Below, in pieces: positions 1 through 7,736 of a stretch of DNA of 49,357 nt. Location of the stretch: positions 1 through 49,357 of the forward strand of contig CAZLIC010000023.1 of the NCBI GenBank assembly GCA_964559535.1, written 5' to 3'. The notes beneath the pieces are model-generated. The model saw nothing but the letters and a program-made list of their open reading frames with translations. It was not told the DNA's origin and ran no database searches. How positions within the stretch are numbered: position 1 is the stretch's first letter; the number at the start of each line of letters is the position of its first letter. The DNA is from CAZLIC01 sp964559535. GTDB taxonomy: Bacteria; Pseudomonadota; Alphaproteobacteria; Rhodobacterales; Rhodobacteraceae. A program made the position numbers and the translations under genes.

Positions 1-693
1 GCGCGGGTCGAGCGCATTATCATCACCGCCTCGGGCGGCCCGTTCCGCACCTGGACGCGCGACAGGCTGCAGGCCGCAACGGTGAAGGAAGCCGTCGCCC
101 ACCCGAACTGGGCGATGGGCCAGCGCATTTCCATCGATTCGGCCTCGATGTTCAACAAGGCGCTCGAAATGATCGAGGCGCGCGAGTTCTTCGGGGTGGA
201 CCCCGACCGCATCGAAGTGATCGTGCATCCGCAGTCGATCATCCACGCGCTGGTGGGGTTCTGCGACGGGGCGCTGATGGCGCACATGGGGCCGCCCGAC
301 ATGCGCCACGCCATCGGCTATGCCCTGCACTGGCCCGACCGCGGGCATGTGCCGGTGGCCCGGCTGGACCTGGCCGCGCTGGCCCGGCTGGAGTTCGAGC
401 CGCCCGACCCCGACCGTTTCCCGGCCCTGCGGCTGGCCCGAGCGGTGATGCACACGCGCGGCCTGTCGGGCGCCGTGTTCAACGCGGCCAAGGAGGTGGC
501 GCTGGACCGCTTCATCGCCGGGCGGCTGCGGTTCCTGCAGATGGCCGGGGTGGTCGAGGCCACGCTGGACACACTTTCGCGCGACAATCGCCTTTCCCAT
601 GCCGCCACAGACCTAGACGAGGTGCTGTCGATGGACCATCTGGCAAGGGGCACGGCGGCATCGCACGCCGACCGCGCCCAGCAACAGGATTGA
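1..693 (+). CDS. dxr: 1-deoxy-D-xylulose 5-phosphate reductoisomerase, 5'-truncated by window edge
   Basis: C-terminal 230 codons of DXP reductoisomerase, the NADPH- and divalent-metal-dependent enzyme that makes 2-C-methyl-D-erythritol 4-phosphate in the non-mevalonate isoprenoid pathway (cytoplasm). The reading frame is open from base 1. Family blocks are visible: HPNWAMGQRISIDSASMFNK, covering the substrate-binding and catalytic loop, then VHPQSIIHALV, then the C-terminal helical domain. The frame ends at a TGA one base before the rseP ATG, so the two genes are very probably cotranscribed. This dxr-rseP order is usual in alphaproteobacteria. The N-terminal NADPH-binding domain lies outside the window; nothing suggests that the gene itself is broken. 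Confidence 0.97.
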   Translation, partial: ARVERIIITASGGPFRTWTRDRLQAATVKEAVAHPNWAMGQRISIDSASMFNKALEMIEAREFFGVDPDRIEVIVHPQSIIHALVGFCDGALMAHMGPPDMRHAIGYALHWPDRGHVPVARLDLAALARLEFEPPDPDRFPALRLARAVMHTRGLSGAVFNAAKEVALDRFIAGRLRFLQMAGVVEATLDTLSRDNRLSHAATDLDEVLSMDHLARGTAASHADRAQQQD

Positions 694-694
694 C

Positions 695-2032
695 ATGGAC
701 GTTCTCGGCCTGATCCCGCAATTCGGCAACATCGCCTTCACGGTGGTGGCCTTTGTGGTGGCGCTGTCGATCATCGTGTTCGTGCACGAATACGGCCACT
801 ACATCGTCGGCCGCTGGTCCGGCATCCATGCCGAGGTGTTCTCGCTGGGGTTCGGCCCGGTGCTGTATGCGCGGGTCGACCGGCGCGGCACGCGCTGGCA
901 GGTCGCGGCGCTGCCCTTCGGCGGCTATGTCAAGTTCCTGGGCGATGCCGATGCAGCCAGCGGCAAGGACGGCGCCGCGATCACGGCCCTGTCGGCCAGC
1001 GAACGGCGCCGCACCATGCATGGCGCGCCGCTGTGGGCGCGGGCCGCCACCGTGGCGGCGGGGCCGGTGTTCAACTTCATCCTGGCCATTGTCGTGTTCG
1101 CGGGGTTCTTTTTCGTCAACGGCGTGGCCACCGAAGACCCGGTGGTGGGCGAGGTGAAGGCGGTCCCGTTCGAGGGCGCCACCCTGCAGCCCGGTGACCG
1201 CATCACGGCGCTGAACGGCACCGAAACCCCCACGCTGACGGCCTTCATTCAGGCCGCACGGGACCTGCCCGCCGGCGCCGCGCCCGAATACACGGTGCGG
1301 CGCGGCACCGACACGCTGGTCTTCCCCGGCCCCCATCCGTTCCCGCCGATTGCCGATGTGGTGCAACCGCAGTCGGCCGCGGGCGATGTGGGCATGCAGG
1401 CGGGCGATGTGGTGCTGGCGGTGGACGGCACTCCGGTGGCAAGTTTCGAGGACCTGCGCACCATCGCCGGCGCGTCCGACGGCAAGCCGCTGCTGCTGAA
1501 GGTCTGGCGCAACGGCGATACGCTGGACTTCACGCTGGTGCCGCGCAAGCGCGACCTGCCGCAACCCGACGGCAGCTTCGAAACCCGCTGGCTGATCGGC
1601 CTGTCGGGGGGCCTTGTGTTCGTGCCCGAGGCGCGCACGCCCGGCCCGATCGAGGCGTTCAGCCTGGCCGCGCAGGAAACCTGGCGGATCATCACCACCT
1701 CGCTGTCGGGGCTGGCGCACATGATGACCGGCGCCATTTCGGCCTGCAACCTGCAGGGGCCGCTGGGCATTGCCGAAACCTCGGGCGATGCCGCGGCGCA
1801 GGGGTTCGGCACCTTCGTGCTGTTCCTGGCCATGCTGTCCACCGGCGTGGGCCTTCTGAACCTGTTCCCGGTGCCGGTGCTGGACGGCGGTCACCTGGTG
1901 TTCCACGCGTGGGAGGCACTGACAGGCCACCCGCCCGGGGACCGCGCGCTGAAGGTGCTGATGACAGCGGGTCTGGCCATCCTGCTGTCGCTGATGGTCT
2001 TTGCGCTGGGCAACGACCTGTTCTGCACCTAG
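695..2032 (+). CDS. rseP: RseP-type site-2 zinc metalloprotease (M50)
   Basis: Inner-membrane intramembrane protease that cleaves anti-sigma factors and remnant signal peptides. At 445 aa it has the normal family length. The first transmembrane helix carries the zinc motif HEYGH at residues 31-35. The periplasmic part contains PDZ-like sequence (VGMQAGDVVLAVDGTPV region), and the third zinc ligand lies in the LDGGH block near residue 396, followed by a last membrane helix ending NDLFCT. Its ATG lies one base after the dxr stop, giving translational coupling. The C-terminus looks complete, but the sequence changes to unrelated methyltransferase DNA within a few bases of the stop codon, where bamA would normally be found in this family (expectation from relatives, not seen here). 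Confidence 0.96.
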   Translation: MDVLGLIPQFGNIAFTVVAFVVALSIIVFVHEYGHYIVGRWSGIHAEVFSLGFGPVLYARVDRRGTRWQVAALPFGGYVKFLGDADAASGKDGAAITALSASERRRTMHGAPLWARAATVAAGPVFNFILAIVVFAGFFFVNGVATEDPVVGEVKAVPFEGATLQPGDRITALNGTETPTLTAFIQAARDLPAGAAPEYTVRRGTDTLVFPGPHPFPPIADVVQPQSAAGDVGMQAGDVVLAVDGTPVASFEDLRTIAGASDGKPLLLKVWRNGDTLDFTLVPRKRDLPQPDGSFETRWLIGLSGGLVFVPEARTPGPIEAFSLAAQETWRIITTSLSGLAHMMTGAISACNLQGPLGIAETSGDAAAQGFGTFVLFLAMLSTGVGLLNLFPVPVLDGGHLVFHAWEALTGHPPGDRALKVLMTAGLAILLSLMVFALGNDLFCT

Positions 2033-2033
2033 G

Positions 2034-2753
2034 TGTCCCACCCAGAAACCCGTGGCCCTCCTCGAACGCATCCTCAATGCCTCCTCGAACCCCGGCGACG
2101 TGGTGCTCGACCCGTTCTGCGGCTGCGGCACCACCGTGCATGCGGCGCAAAAGCTGGCCCGCCAGTGGATTGGCATTGACGTGACGCACATTGCCATCGG
2201 GCTGATCGAAACCCGGCTGCGATCAGCTTTCGAGGGCATCGACTATCAGGTCATCGGCACGCCGATGGATGCCGAGGCCGCGCGGGATTTCTTCAACCGC
2301 AACGACCCCAGCAAGAAGGAATTCGAGATCTGGGCGGCCAGCAAGCTGGGCTTCATCCCGCAGGCGAAAAAGGGCGCGGATGGCGGCGTGGACGGGGTGC
2401 GCTGGTTCGGGGTGAACGAGGAGTATCGCGCAGTGGTCTCGGTGAAGGGCGGCGAAACCGTCGGCGTTGCAATGGTGCGCGACCTTGACGCCGTCGTGAC
2501 CAAGCAAGGCGCGCAGATCGGTGTGCTGCTGACGTTGGCAAAACCCACGAAACCGATGCTGGACTGGGCGGCGCAGGCGGGGCTGTGCGAGGTGCCGGGG
2601 TTTGCGCCAGTGAATCGGTTGCAGATCGTGACCATCGAGCAGGCGCTGGCGCTGCGCGAGCGGGCGGTGGAGATGCCCGCGCGGCGGGATGACACGTTCA
2701 AGAAGGCGCCGAAGGAGAAGGACAAGGGCGCGCAGGGGGCGCTGGATTTGTAG
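2034..2753 (+). pseudogene. 3' fragment of a DNA methyltransferase fused to an Mrr-like restriction endonuclease domain
   Basis: About 239 codons remain of a site-specific DNA methyltransferase (N6-adenine/N4-cytosine class). The fragment opens at PTQKPVALLERILNASS and contains the SAM-binding motif DPFCGCGTT, but the catalytic DPPY block and target-recognition region, which should lie upstream, are absent; rseP ends instead at 2032. The second half (from about KKEFEIWAASKLGF) resembles the Mrr/restriction-endonuclease-like domain that some of these methylases carry at the C-terminus, with GADGGVDG and VSVKGG as the probable metal-binding Asp and catalytic Lys. No credible start codon with a ribosome-binding site is present. 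Either it is a decayed or recombined remnant, or the join with rseP is an assembly chimera. Confidence 0.75.
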
Positions 2754-2776
2754 CCGGGTCGCTGTGATGGCGCGCC

Positions 2777-3190
2777 CTACGGCATCAGGATCGCCTTGCG
2801 TTCGTAGCTTTGCGTCGCTTCGGTGCCGTCGTCGTAGGTGATGGTGACGCTGACTTGCTGGGCGGCGCCGAGCGGCATGGTGACGTAGGGGGCGTAGGCA
2901 TTGGCGGTGATGGCGTTGGGCTGGGCTGTGCCTTCGTAGCAGGGTTCCAGCGACAGCGCGGCGTCGGTGGCCACGCCGGGCACGGTGACGCGCACTGCGC
3001 TCAGCCCGCAGCGCCAGGCGGCGAGGTGGGTGAAGTAGAGCAGGTCCTGGCCTTCGTATTCGCGCAGCGCCAGCCAGTTGCCGCGCGTGGCTTCGAGGAT
3101 GGGCCTGATCTCGGCGGCGGTGGTCATCTGCTGCGCCGCGGCGGTGAGGGGGGCGGCGGCGATCAGGGCGGACAGGATCAGGCGTTTCAT
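2777..3190 (-). CDS. hypothetical exported protein
   Basis: Predicted 137-aa protein. Starting at the ATG at 3190 gives a clean signal peptide (MKRLILSALIAAAPLTAAAQ) with cleavage after AAA/AAQ. A longer start at 3211 would put charged residues ahead of it, so the shorter start, preceded by GAGAGG, is preferred. The mature part contains two cysteines (WRCGLSAV and LEPCYEG) that could form a periplasmic disulfide, and a beta-rich C-terminal half. I do not recognise a domain with a known function. It converges with the methyltransferase fragment and lies upstream (in its own direction) of nothing obvious; the 96-base gap to the next minus-strand gene holds no clear promoter. Confidence 0.75.
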   Translation of the reverse strand: MKRLILSALIAAAPLTAAAQQMTTAAEIRPILEATRGNWLALREYEGQDLLYFTHLAAWRCGLSAVRVTVPGVATDAALSLEPCYEGTAQPNAITANAYAPYVTMPLGAAQQVSVTITYDDGTEATQSYERKAILMP

Positions 3191-3286
3191 GCGGCCTCTC
3201 GGTGCAGGCATCCGGCGCCAGCATGACAGGAGGGGGCGGGGCCGGGCAAGTGTTTCGCGTGGCCCGTGCCGCCGGCGGCCGCCCGG

Positions 3287-3838
3287 TCAGCGGAAAAGGT
3301 TGACGAGCAAGAGCACAACCAGAATGCCAAGGCCCCCGAAGATGAGGTACTTGCTGTCGTGCGGGACGGAGATGGGCGCATCGGCCTCGCGCAGCTCGTC
3401 CTCGAACCGGGCGAAGGTGGCGCGCAGGTCCTGGATCGCCTTTTCGCGGAACACGAAGCTTTTCGCCAGCTGGTCCAGCACGCTGTCAGAGGCCACCTCG
3501 GACAGGTCGGAGAAGCGGCCGAGCAAGAGCGTGACGGGCTGCGGCGCCGGGATGTGGCGGCCCTGTGCGGCGACACGGTCCTGCAGGCGGGCGCGGATGC
3601 CCATGGCCTCATCGCTTGGCTGGAAGGTCAGGCCGAAGACGCCGAACTCGGACTGGGTGAGGGTGGGGACAAGAAAGCGGCACCCTTCGCGTTGCTGGAA
3701 ATCGGCGGTGAATCCGGACAGCTTTGCGGCGATCTGGGCCTGTGTGCGTTCGGTGGCGGCGGTGGCCACCGCTTCGCCGGCCAGGCGATTGCGTTCGCCC
3801 TGCACCGCCTCGCGGAAGCGCCTGTCGTGATCCGACAT
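3287..3838 (-). CDS. hypothetical protein with C-terminal membrane anchor
   Basis: Predicted 183-aa protein starting MSDHDRRFREAVQGE at the ATG at 3838, preceded on its strand by AGGAACGG. The first 150 residues are soluble, charged and partly helical, with a middle segment FLVPTLTQSEFGVFGLTFQP and a helix-rich stretch (KAIQDLRATFARFEDELREA). The last 20 residues (KYLIFGGLGILVVLLLVNLF) form one hydrophobic helix ending the protein, the layout of a tail-anchored inner-membrane protein with its bulk in the cytoplasm. No signal peptide is seen. Function unknown. A much longer upstream extension of the frame runs antisense to the glycosyltransferase-like gene and is not believed. Confidence 0.75.
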   Translation of the reverse strand: MSDHDRRFREAVQGERNRLAGEAVATAATERTQAQIAAKLSGFTADFQQREGCRFLVPTLTQSEFGVFGLTFQPSDEAMGIRARLQDRVAAQGRHIPAPQPVTLLLGRFSDLSEVASDSVLDQLAKSFVFREKAIQDLRATFARFEDELREADAPISVPHDSKYLIFGGLGILVVLLLVNLFR

Positions 3839-3858
3839 GGTTTCGTCCGTTCCTGACC

Positions 3859-3897
3859 GGCCCCGGTGCCGCGGCATGGTGAACCGGCACCCGGGCC
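3859..3897. repeat. 13-nt inverted repeat with one mismatch
   Basis: Arms 3859-3871 and 3885-3897 are complementary at 12 of 13 positions with a 13-base loop. It lies in the divergent gap between the minus-strand gene starting at 3838 and the plus-strand gene starting at 4034, so it could be an operator or simply a GC-rich hairpin. Confidence 0.4.
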
Positions 3898-4033
3898 AGG
3901 CAGAGGGTGACCGGGAATGGTGAGGAAACCGATAATCCGGGGTCGTCCGGGGGGGGTGGATGCCGGTGTGGATCGGGGTGGACAGGGTTGGGGGTTTCGT
4001 GCGGTTCTGACCGGGTGGGGCAACGGGGGCGGC

Positions 4034-5023
4034 ATGGCAAGCGGGGGCGGGGCGGTGCAGGCGTTCACCCTGGCGGCCGTGGTGCAGGCGGGGCGGCTGG
4101 GGTTCGAGGCGGTGCTGCTGGTGGCTTCGCTGCGGCGGGCCGATCCGGGGTTTGCGGGCCGCGTGGTGCTGATGGAGCCGCAGCCCGGGCCGCTGTGGCC
4201 CGAGGACCCGCGGGTGGCGCCGGAGGTGCGGGTGGTGCTGGAGGGGCTGGGGGCCGAGATCGTGCCCTTCGAGAGCCGCCTGTTCGGGGCGGCCTATCCG
4301 CATGGCAACAAGATTGAAGGGCTGGCGGTGCTGCCGCCGGGGCCGTTCCTGTTTGTTGATACCGATACGGTGGTGACGGGGCGGCTGTCGGCGGTGCCGT
4401 TCGATTTCGCGCGGCCCACGGCCAGCCTGCGGCGCAGCGATACCTGGCCGAAGCCGGGGGCGTTTTCGCGGGCCGAGGTCTGGCGCGCGCTGTACCGGGC
4501 CTTCGGGCTGGATTTTGCGTCGTCGCAAGATGCGGCATGGCCGGAGGGGGACTGGCTGCGGTACCTGTATTTCAACGCGGGCTGGTTCTGCGGGGCCGAT
4601 CCGGTGGCGTTCGGGCGGCGGTTTGCCGAGATGGCCGTGGCGATCCGCAGCGGGGTGGTGCCGGAACTGGCAGGGCAGAGCTTGGACCCCTGGCTGGATC
4701 AGGCAGCGTTGCCGCTGGCGATTCACAGCTTCGGCGGCGGACGGCCGGGGGCGGAACTGGCCGGGATGGACGCCAAGGTGACCTGCCACTGGCGGCTCTT
4801 GCCGCTGCTTTACGCCCGCGAGCCGGATGCGGCCGTGGCGATGGTGGAGCGGGTGGCGCGCGACCCGGACCTGAAGCCGGTGCTGCGCGGTCATCCGCCT
4901 GTGCGGCGGTTCGTGTACCAGGGCCACGGGGCGCGGGTGCGGGCGATGTTCGACCGGGCGGCGCTGCCCGAGGAGGCGGAGATGCGCAAGGCGCTGAAGG
5001 CGGCGGGGCTGTGGGAGAGATGA
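4034..5023 (+). CDS. glycosyltransferase-like protein (GT-A fold, DxD motif)
   Basis: Predicted 329-aa cytoplasmic protein. The sequence YPHGNKIEGL followed by FLFVDTDTVV (Asp109 and Asp111 as the DxD metal/nucleotide-sugar motif) and later YFNAGWFCGADP is the pattern of retaining GT-A transferases such as family 8, in which the Lys before the DxD contacts the sugar nucleotide. No transmembrane segment is seen. The chosen start (MASGGGAVQAFTL) is preceded by GGGGGCGGC; an in-frame start at 3917 would add a low-complexity glycine-rich stretch and is not favoured. The stop overlaps the next gene's ATG (ATGA), so it is translationally coupled to the thioesterase. Substrate unknown. Confidence 0.7.
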   Translation: MASGGGAVQAFTLAAVVQAGRLGFEAVLLVASLRRADPGFAGRVVLMEPQPGPLWPEDPRVAPEVRVVLEGLGAEIVPFESRLFGAAYPHGNKIEGLAVLPPGPFLFVDTDTVVTGRLSAVPFDFARPTASLRRSDTWPKPGAFSRAEVWRALYRAFGLDFASSQDAAWPEGDWLRYLYFNAGWFCGADPVAFGRRFAEMAVAIRSGVVPELAGQSLDPWLDQAALPLAIHSFGGGRPGAELAGMDAKVTCHWRLLPLLYAREPDAAVAMVERVARDPDLKPVLRGHPPVRRFVYQGHGARVRAMFDRAALPEEAEMRKALKAAGLWER

Positions 5024-5448
5024 ACGCGCCGGAGCAAGAACAGCCAGCGCCGGTGGGAGAGCCGGTGATCCGCACCATTGCCATGCCTGCGGACACGAAC
5101 CCCGCGGGCGACATCTTTGGCGGCTGGCTGATGGCGCAGATGGACCTTGCGGCGGGCAATCTGGCGGCGCGCATCGCGGCGGGGCGGGCGGCGACGGTGG
5201 CGGTGGAGGGGATGGCCTTCCTGAAGCCCGTGAAGGTAGGCGACGAGGTGTCGCTGTACGCCGATCTGGTGGTGCGGGGACGGACGTCGATGCGCATCCA
5301 TGTCGAGGCCTGGCGGCGGCCGCGGTTTGCGACCGGGCGCGAGAAGGTGACGGATGCGGTGTTCACTTTCGTGGCGCTGGACGGCGAGGGGCGGCCGCGC
5401 GAAGTGCCCGCGACTGCGGACAGTGCAAGCGACGCCGTATTCCGCTAG
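5020..5448 (+). CDS. acyl-CoA thioesterase, YciA-like hotdog-fold
   Basis: Predicted 142-aa single hotdog-domain thioesterase that hydrolyses acyl-CoA to free acid and CoA in the cytoplasm. Family signatures are visible: TIAMPADTNPAGDIFGGWLMAQMD, where the Asn/Asp cluster and GGWLMAQMD helix form the active site and CoA-binding edge, then a strand with VAVEGMAFLKPVKVGDEV and the terminal EKVTDAVFTFVALD. The length matches YciA of enterobacteria. The start is the ATG that overlaps the previous gene's TGA. It is probably cotranscribed with the glycosyltransferase-like gene, although no functional link is obvious. Confidence 0.9.
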   Translation: MNAPEQEQPAPVGEPVIRTIAMPADTNPAGDIFGGWLMAQMDLAAGNLAARIAAGRAATVAVEGMAFLKPVKVGDEVSLYADLVVRGRTSMRIHVEAWRRPRFATGREKVTDAVFTFVALDGEGRPREVPATADSASDAVFR

Positions 5449-5478
5449 GCTGACATGCGGCTGAAACCATGAAGGCGG

Positions 5479-6888
5479 ATGATGGCAGAGGAACAGGGCA
5501 TGCGGAGGCTGGCCGTCATCGTTGCGGCAGACATCGCCGGTTACAGCCGGTTGGTCTCGCGGGATGAGGTGAAGACACTGCATGCGCTTCGATCCCACCG
5601 GGTGCAGTTCGTCGATCCGCTGATCGAACAGCATCGCGGCCGCGTGGCAAATACTGCGGGCGACGGTCTGTTGCTGCAGTTTCCCAGTGTCGCGGACGGT
5701 GCCCAGTTTGCGCTGGCGCTTCAGCGCGGGATGGCAGACCGGAACGCGAACGTTGCCGACAGCCAGCGCATCGACTTTCGCATTGGCATCAACGTGGGCG
5801 ATGTTTTCGAACAGGACGGGGATCTTCTGGGTGACGGCGTGAACGTCGCTGCCCGGCTTGAGGCCATAGCGCCGCCTTGTGGGATTTGCGTGTCCGAGAC
5901 GGTCAGGGATGCGCTGGCCGTGAGCAATGAATTCGCGTTCTGCGATCTTGGCCCCCAGCGGTTGAAGAACATTCCGCGCCCGATCCGCGCCTACCTTCTG
6001 TCGGCGCCGAAAGCGCCCGCGGCGCAGGGTGAGAGCGAATTCGACCTGAAGGACCAGAGCGATGTCGGGTTTGTCCTGTCGGGGGACGGGGTCAGCATCG
6101 CGCATGCATCGGTCGGGCAAGGGTATCCGATGGCCTTCGCCGGCAGCTGGATGACGCATCTTACAAAGGACTGGGACACTCTCAACAGCGTGCGAGCCTA
6201 CCTGACGAACCTGTCGAAGTCATTCCGGCTGATCCGGTACGACCAGCGCGGAAACGGGATGTCGGACTGGACGAACGTGGATATCGCGTTCGAGCGCATG
6301 GTTGACGACCTTGAGCGCGTCATTGACTGTTATCCCTATGAAAAGGTTGCGGTCTATGGCGCATCACAGGCGGCATCGGTGTCGATCGCCTATGCGATCC
6401 GGCGCCCCGAGAAGGTCTCACATCTGATCCTGTATGGCGGTTACGCAAGAGGGCGCAAGCAACGGGGCGACCCGAATGCCGCTGCGGAAAGCGAGGCGCT
6501 TGTCACCCTGATCCGATTGGGCTGGGGTTCCGACAATCCGGCCTTCCGGCAGACCATGACCTCGCTGCTCATGCCCGGGGCAAGTGCGGAGGAGGCAGCC
6601 TATTTCAACGGATTCCAGAAGGCCTGCGGCCCCGCCGAGAACATTGCCCGTTTCCGCGAGATGTTCGACAGGATGGACGTCTCCGGCCTGCTCTCTCTGG
6701 TATCGGTCCCGACGCTGGTCATGCACAGCGAGGACGACTCCGTTGCCCCGCTGTCCCAGGGAAGGTTTCTTGCCGCCAGCATACCCGGTGCGCGGTTCGT
6801 CATGCTGAAAAGCAAGAACCACATGCTGTTCGAAAACGAGCCCGACTTCCCGAAGCTCATCCAGAGTATCCGGGACTTTGTCCGTTAG
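5479..6888 (+). CDS. class III adenylate/guanylate cyclase domain fused to alpha/beta-hydrolase
   Basis: A 469-aa two-domain cytoplasmic protein. Residues 8-175 form a class III nucleotide cyclase domain: metal Asp18 in AADIAGYSR, second metal Asp62 in NTAGDGLL, Asp115 in the base-contacting D-x-x-G block, and the GDGVNVAARLE motif. The Lys that usually precedes TxGD is Asn58, as in part of this family. Residues 195-469 form an alpha/beta-hydrolase with nucleophile Ser296 in GASQA, acid Asp420 and His448 (KNHMLF). The pairing suggests a cyclic-nucleotide-producing enzyme coupled to an esterase or ligand-sensing domain; direction of control is unknown. AAGGCGG precedes two adjacent ATGs (5479, 5482). 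Third positions look less GC-biased than in the neighbouring genes, which may indicate transfer. Confidence 0.85.
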   Translation: MMAEEQGMRRLAVIVAADIAGYSRLVSRDEVKTLHALRSHRVQFVDPLIEQHRGRVANTAGDGLLLQFPSVADGAQFALALQRGMADRNANVADSQRIDFRIGINVGDVFEQDGDLLGDGVNVAARLEAIAPPCGICVSETVRDALAVSNEFAFCDLGPQRLKNIPRPIRAYLLSAPKAPAAQGESEFDLKDQSDVGFVLSGDGVSIAHASVGQGYPMAFAGSWMTHLTKDWDTLNSVRAYLTNLSKSFRLIRYDQRGNGMSDWTNVDIAFERMVDDLERVIDCYPYEKVAVYGASQAASVSIAYAIRRPEKVSHLILYGGYARGRKQRGDPNAAAESEALVTLIRLGWGSDNPAFRQTMTSLLMPGASAEEAAYFNGFQKACGPAENIARFREMFDRMDVSGLLSLVSVPTLVMHSEDDSVAPLSQGRFLAASIPGARFVMLKSKNHMLFENEPDFPKLIQSIRDFVR

Positions 6889-6911
6889 CGGCGCCCGTCT
6901 TTCACCGGCCG

Positions 6912-7571
6912 CTACATCGGCTCGGCGTTGCGGGCGGTCCACATGCGCTGGAAGGCGGGGCGGGCCTGGCAGCGGGCCAGCCAGTCGCGCGTGGCGGGCC
7001 AGGCGTCCAGGATGCCCGGCTGCGCGGTGGCGTAGCGCAGGCATTCGGCCACCATCACGTCGGCCACCGTAAAGCGGTCGCCCATCAGCCAGTCGCGGCC
7101 TTCCAGGTGGCCGTTCAGGCGGTTCAGCGGGCGGGCCAGTTTCGCGCCTTGCGTGGCAACCTCGGCCCGGTCCGTGTCGCCGAGGGCGCTGCCCTGTGTC
7201 AGGATGCGCTGGATGGCCAGCCCCGGGTCTTCCAGTCCCGTTGCGGCAAAGAACGCCCATTGGTCGGCCTGCGCCTGTTCCTGCCAGCCCTGCGGCCCCA
7301 GCGGGCCGCCATGGCGGCGGGCGATGTGCAGGCAGATTGCCATGCTTTCGGTCAGCACCAGCCCGTCATCCTGCATGGCCGGAATCTGCCCCTGCGGGTT
7401 CACCGCCAGGAATTCGGGCGAGGCGGTGTTCAGCGGCGCGTCGGGCGCCGCGGGGTCTGTCAGCCGGTAGGCTTGAACGACCGGAACATGGGTGAAGGCC
7501 ACCCCCGCTTCGTCCAGAAGCCACAGGGGCCGGGTCGCGCGCGACCGGAACGCGCCGTAAAGGGTGAGCAT
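6912..7571 (-). CDS. glutathione S-transferase family protein
   Basis: Predicted 219-aa cytoplasmic GST. The N-terminal thioredoxin-like domain (residues 1-85) has MLTLYGAFRSRATRPLWLLDE at the glutathione site and the cis-Pro/SNAIL-type region NPQGQIPAMQDDGLVLTESMAI; the all-alpha domain follows with the conserved N-capping block WLMGDRFTVADVMVAECL. The start at 7571 is supported by AGGAGG eight bases upstream on the minus strand; the longer frame to 7652 lacks domain support. It is divergent from ppk2, and the 165-base gap between them carries an FnrL-type box. Substrate is not predictable from the sequence. Confidence 0.92.
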   Translation of the reverse strand: MLTLYGAFRSRATRPLWLLDEAGVAFTHVPVVQAYRLTDPAAPDAPLNTASPEFLAVNPQGQIPAMQDDGLVLTESMAICLHIARRHGGPLGPQGWQEQAQADQWAFFAATGLEDPGLAIQRILTQGSALGDTDRAEVATQGAKLARPLNRLNGHLEGRDWLMGDRFTVADVMVAECLRYATAQPGILDAWPATRDWLARCQARPAFQRMWTARNAEPM

Positions 7572-7660
7572 CTGCAGTCCTCCTGTATGCCGCTGCGCCA
7601 CCCTAGGCCCGGGGCCGCGGGCCGGAAAGGGGGGCGGGCGTGACGGTTTCATGACAATCC

Positions 7661-7674
7661 TTGATGCAGGTCAA
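7661..7674. promoter_or_regulatory. putative FnrL/FNR-Crp family binding site
   Basis: TTGATGCAGGTCAA fits the FNR-type consensus TTGAT-N4-ATCAA at nine of ten defined positions. It is 62 bases upstream of the ppk2 start and 89 bases upstream of the divergent GST start, a position suited to activating ppk2 if transcription begins near 7709. Confidence 0.6.
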
Positions 7675-7736
7675 TGCGCGGCGGGCTGTGGCGCGGCATC
7701 GGGGATGGGAAACGGGACAACGGGACGGAGAAGGTC

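Noticed and set aside
1980..2032. rseP truncated at its C-terminus by the junction
   Set aside because: The final membrane helix and the NDLFCT ending look complete for this family, so the break is taken to lie just after the stop.
512..2239. 575-codon minus-strand open frame over rseP
   Set aside because: Shadow of rseP; no start signal or domain.
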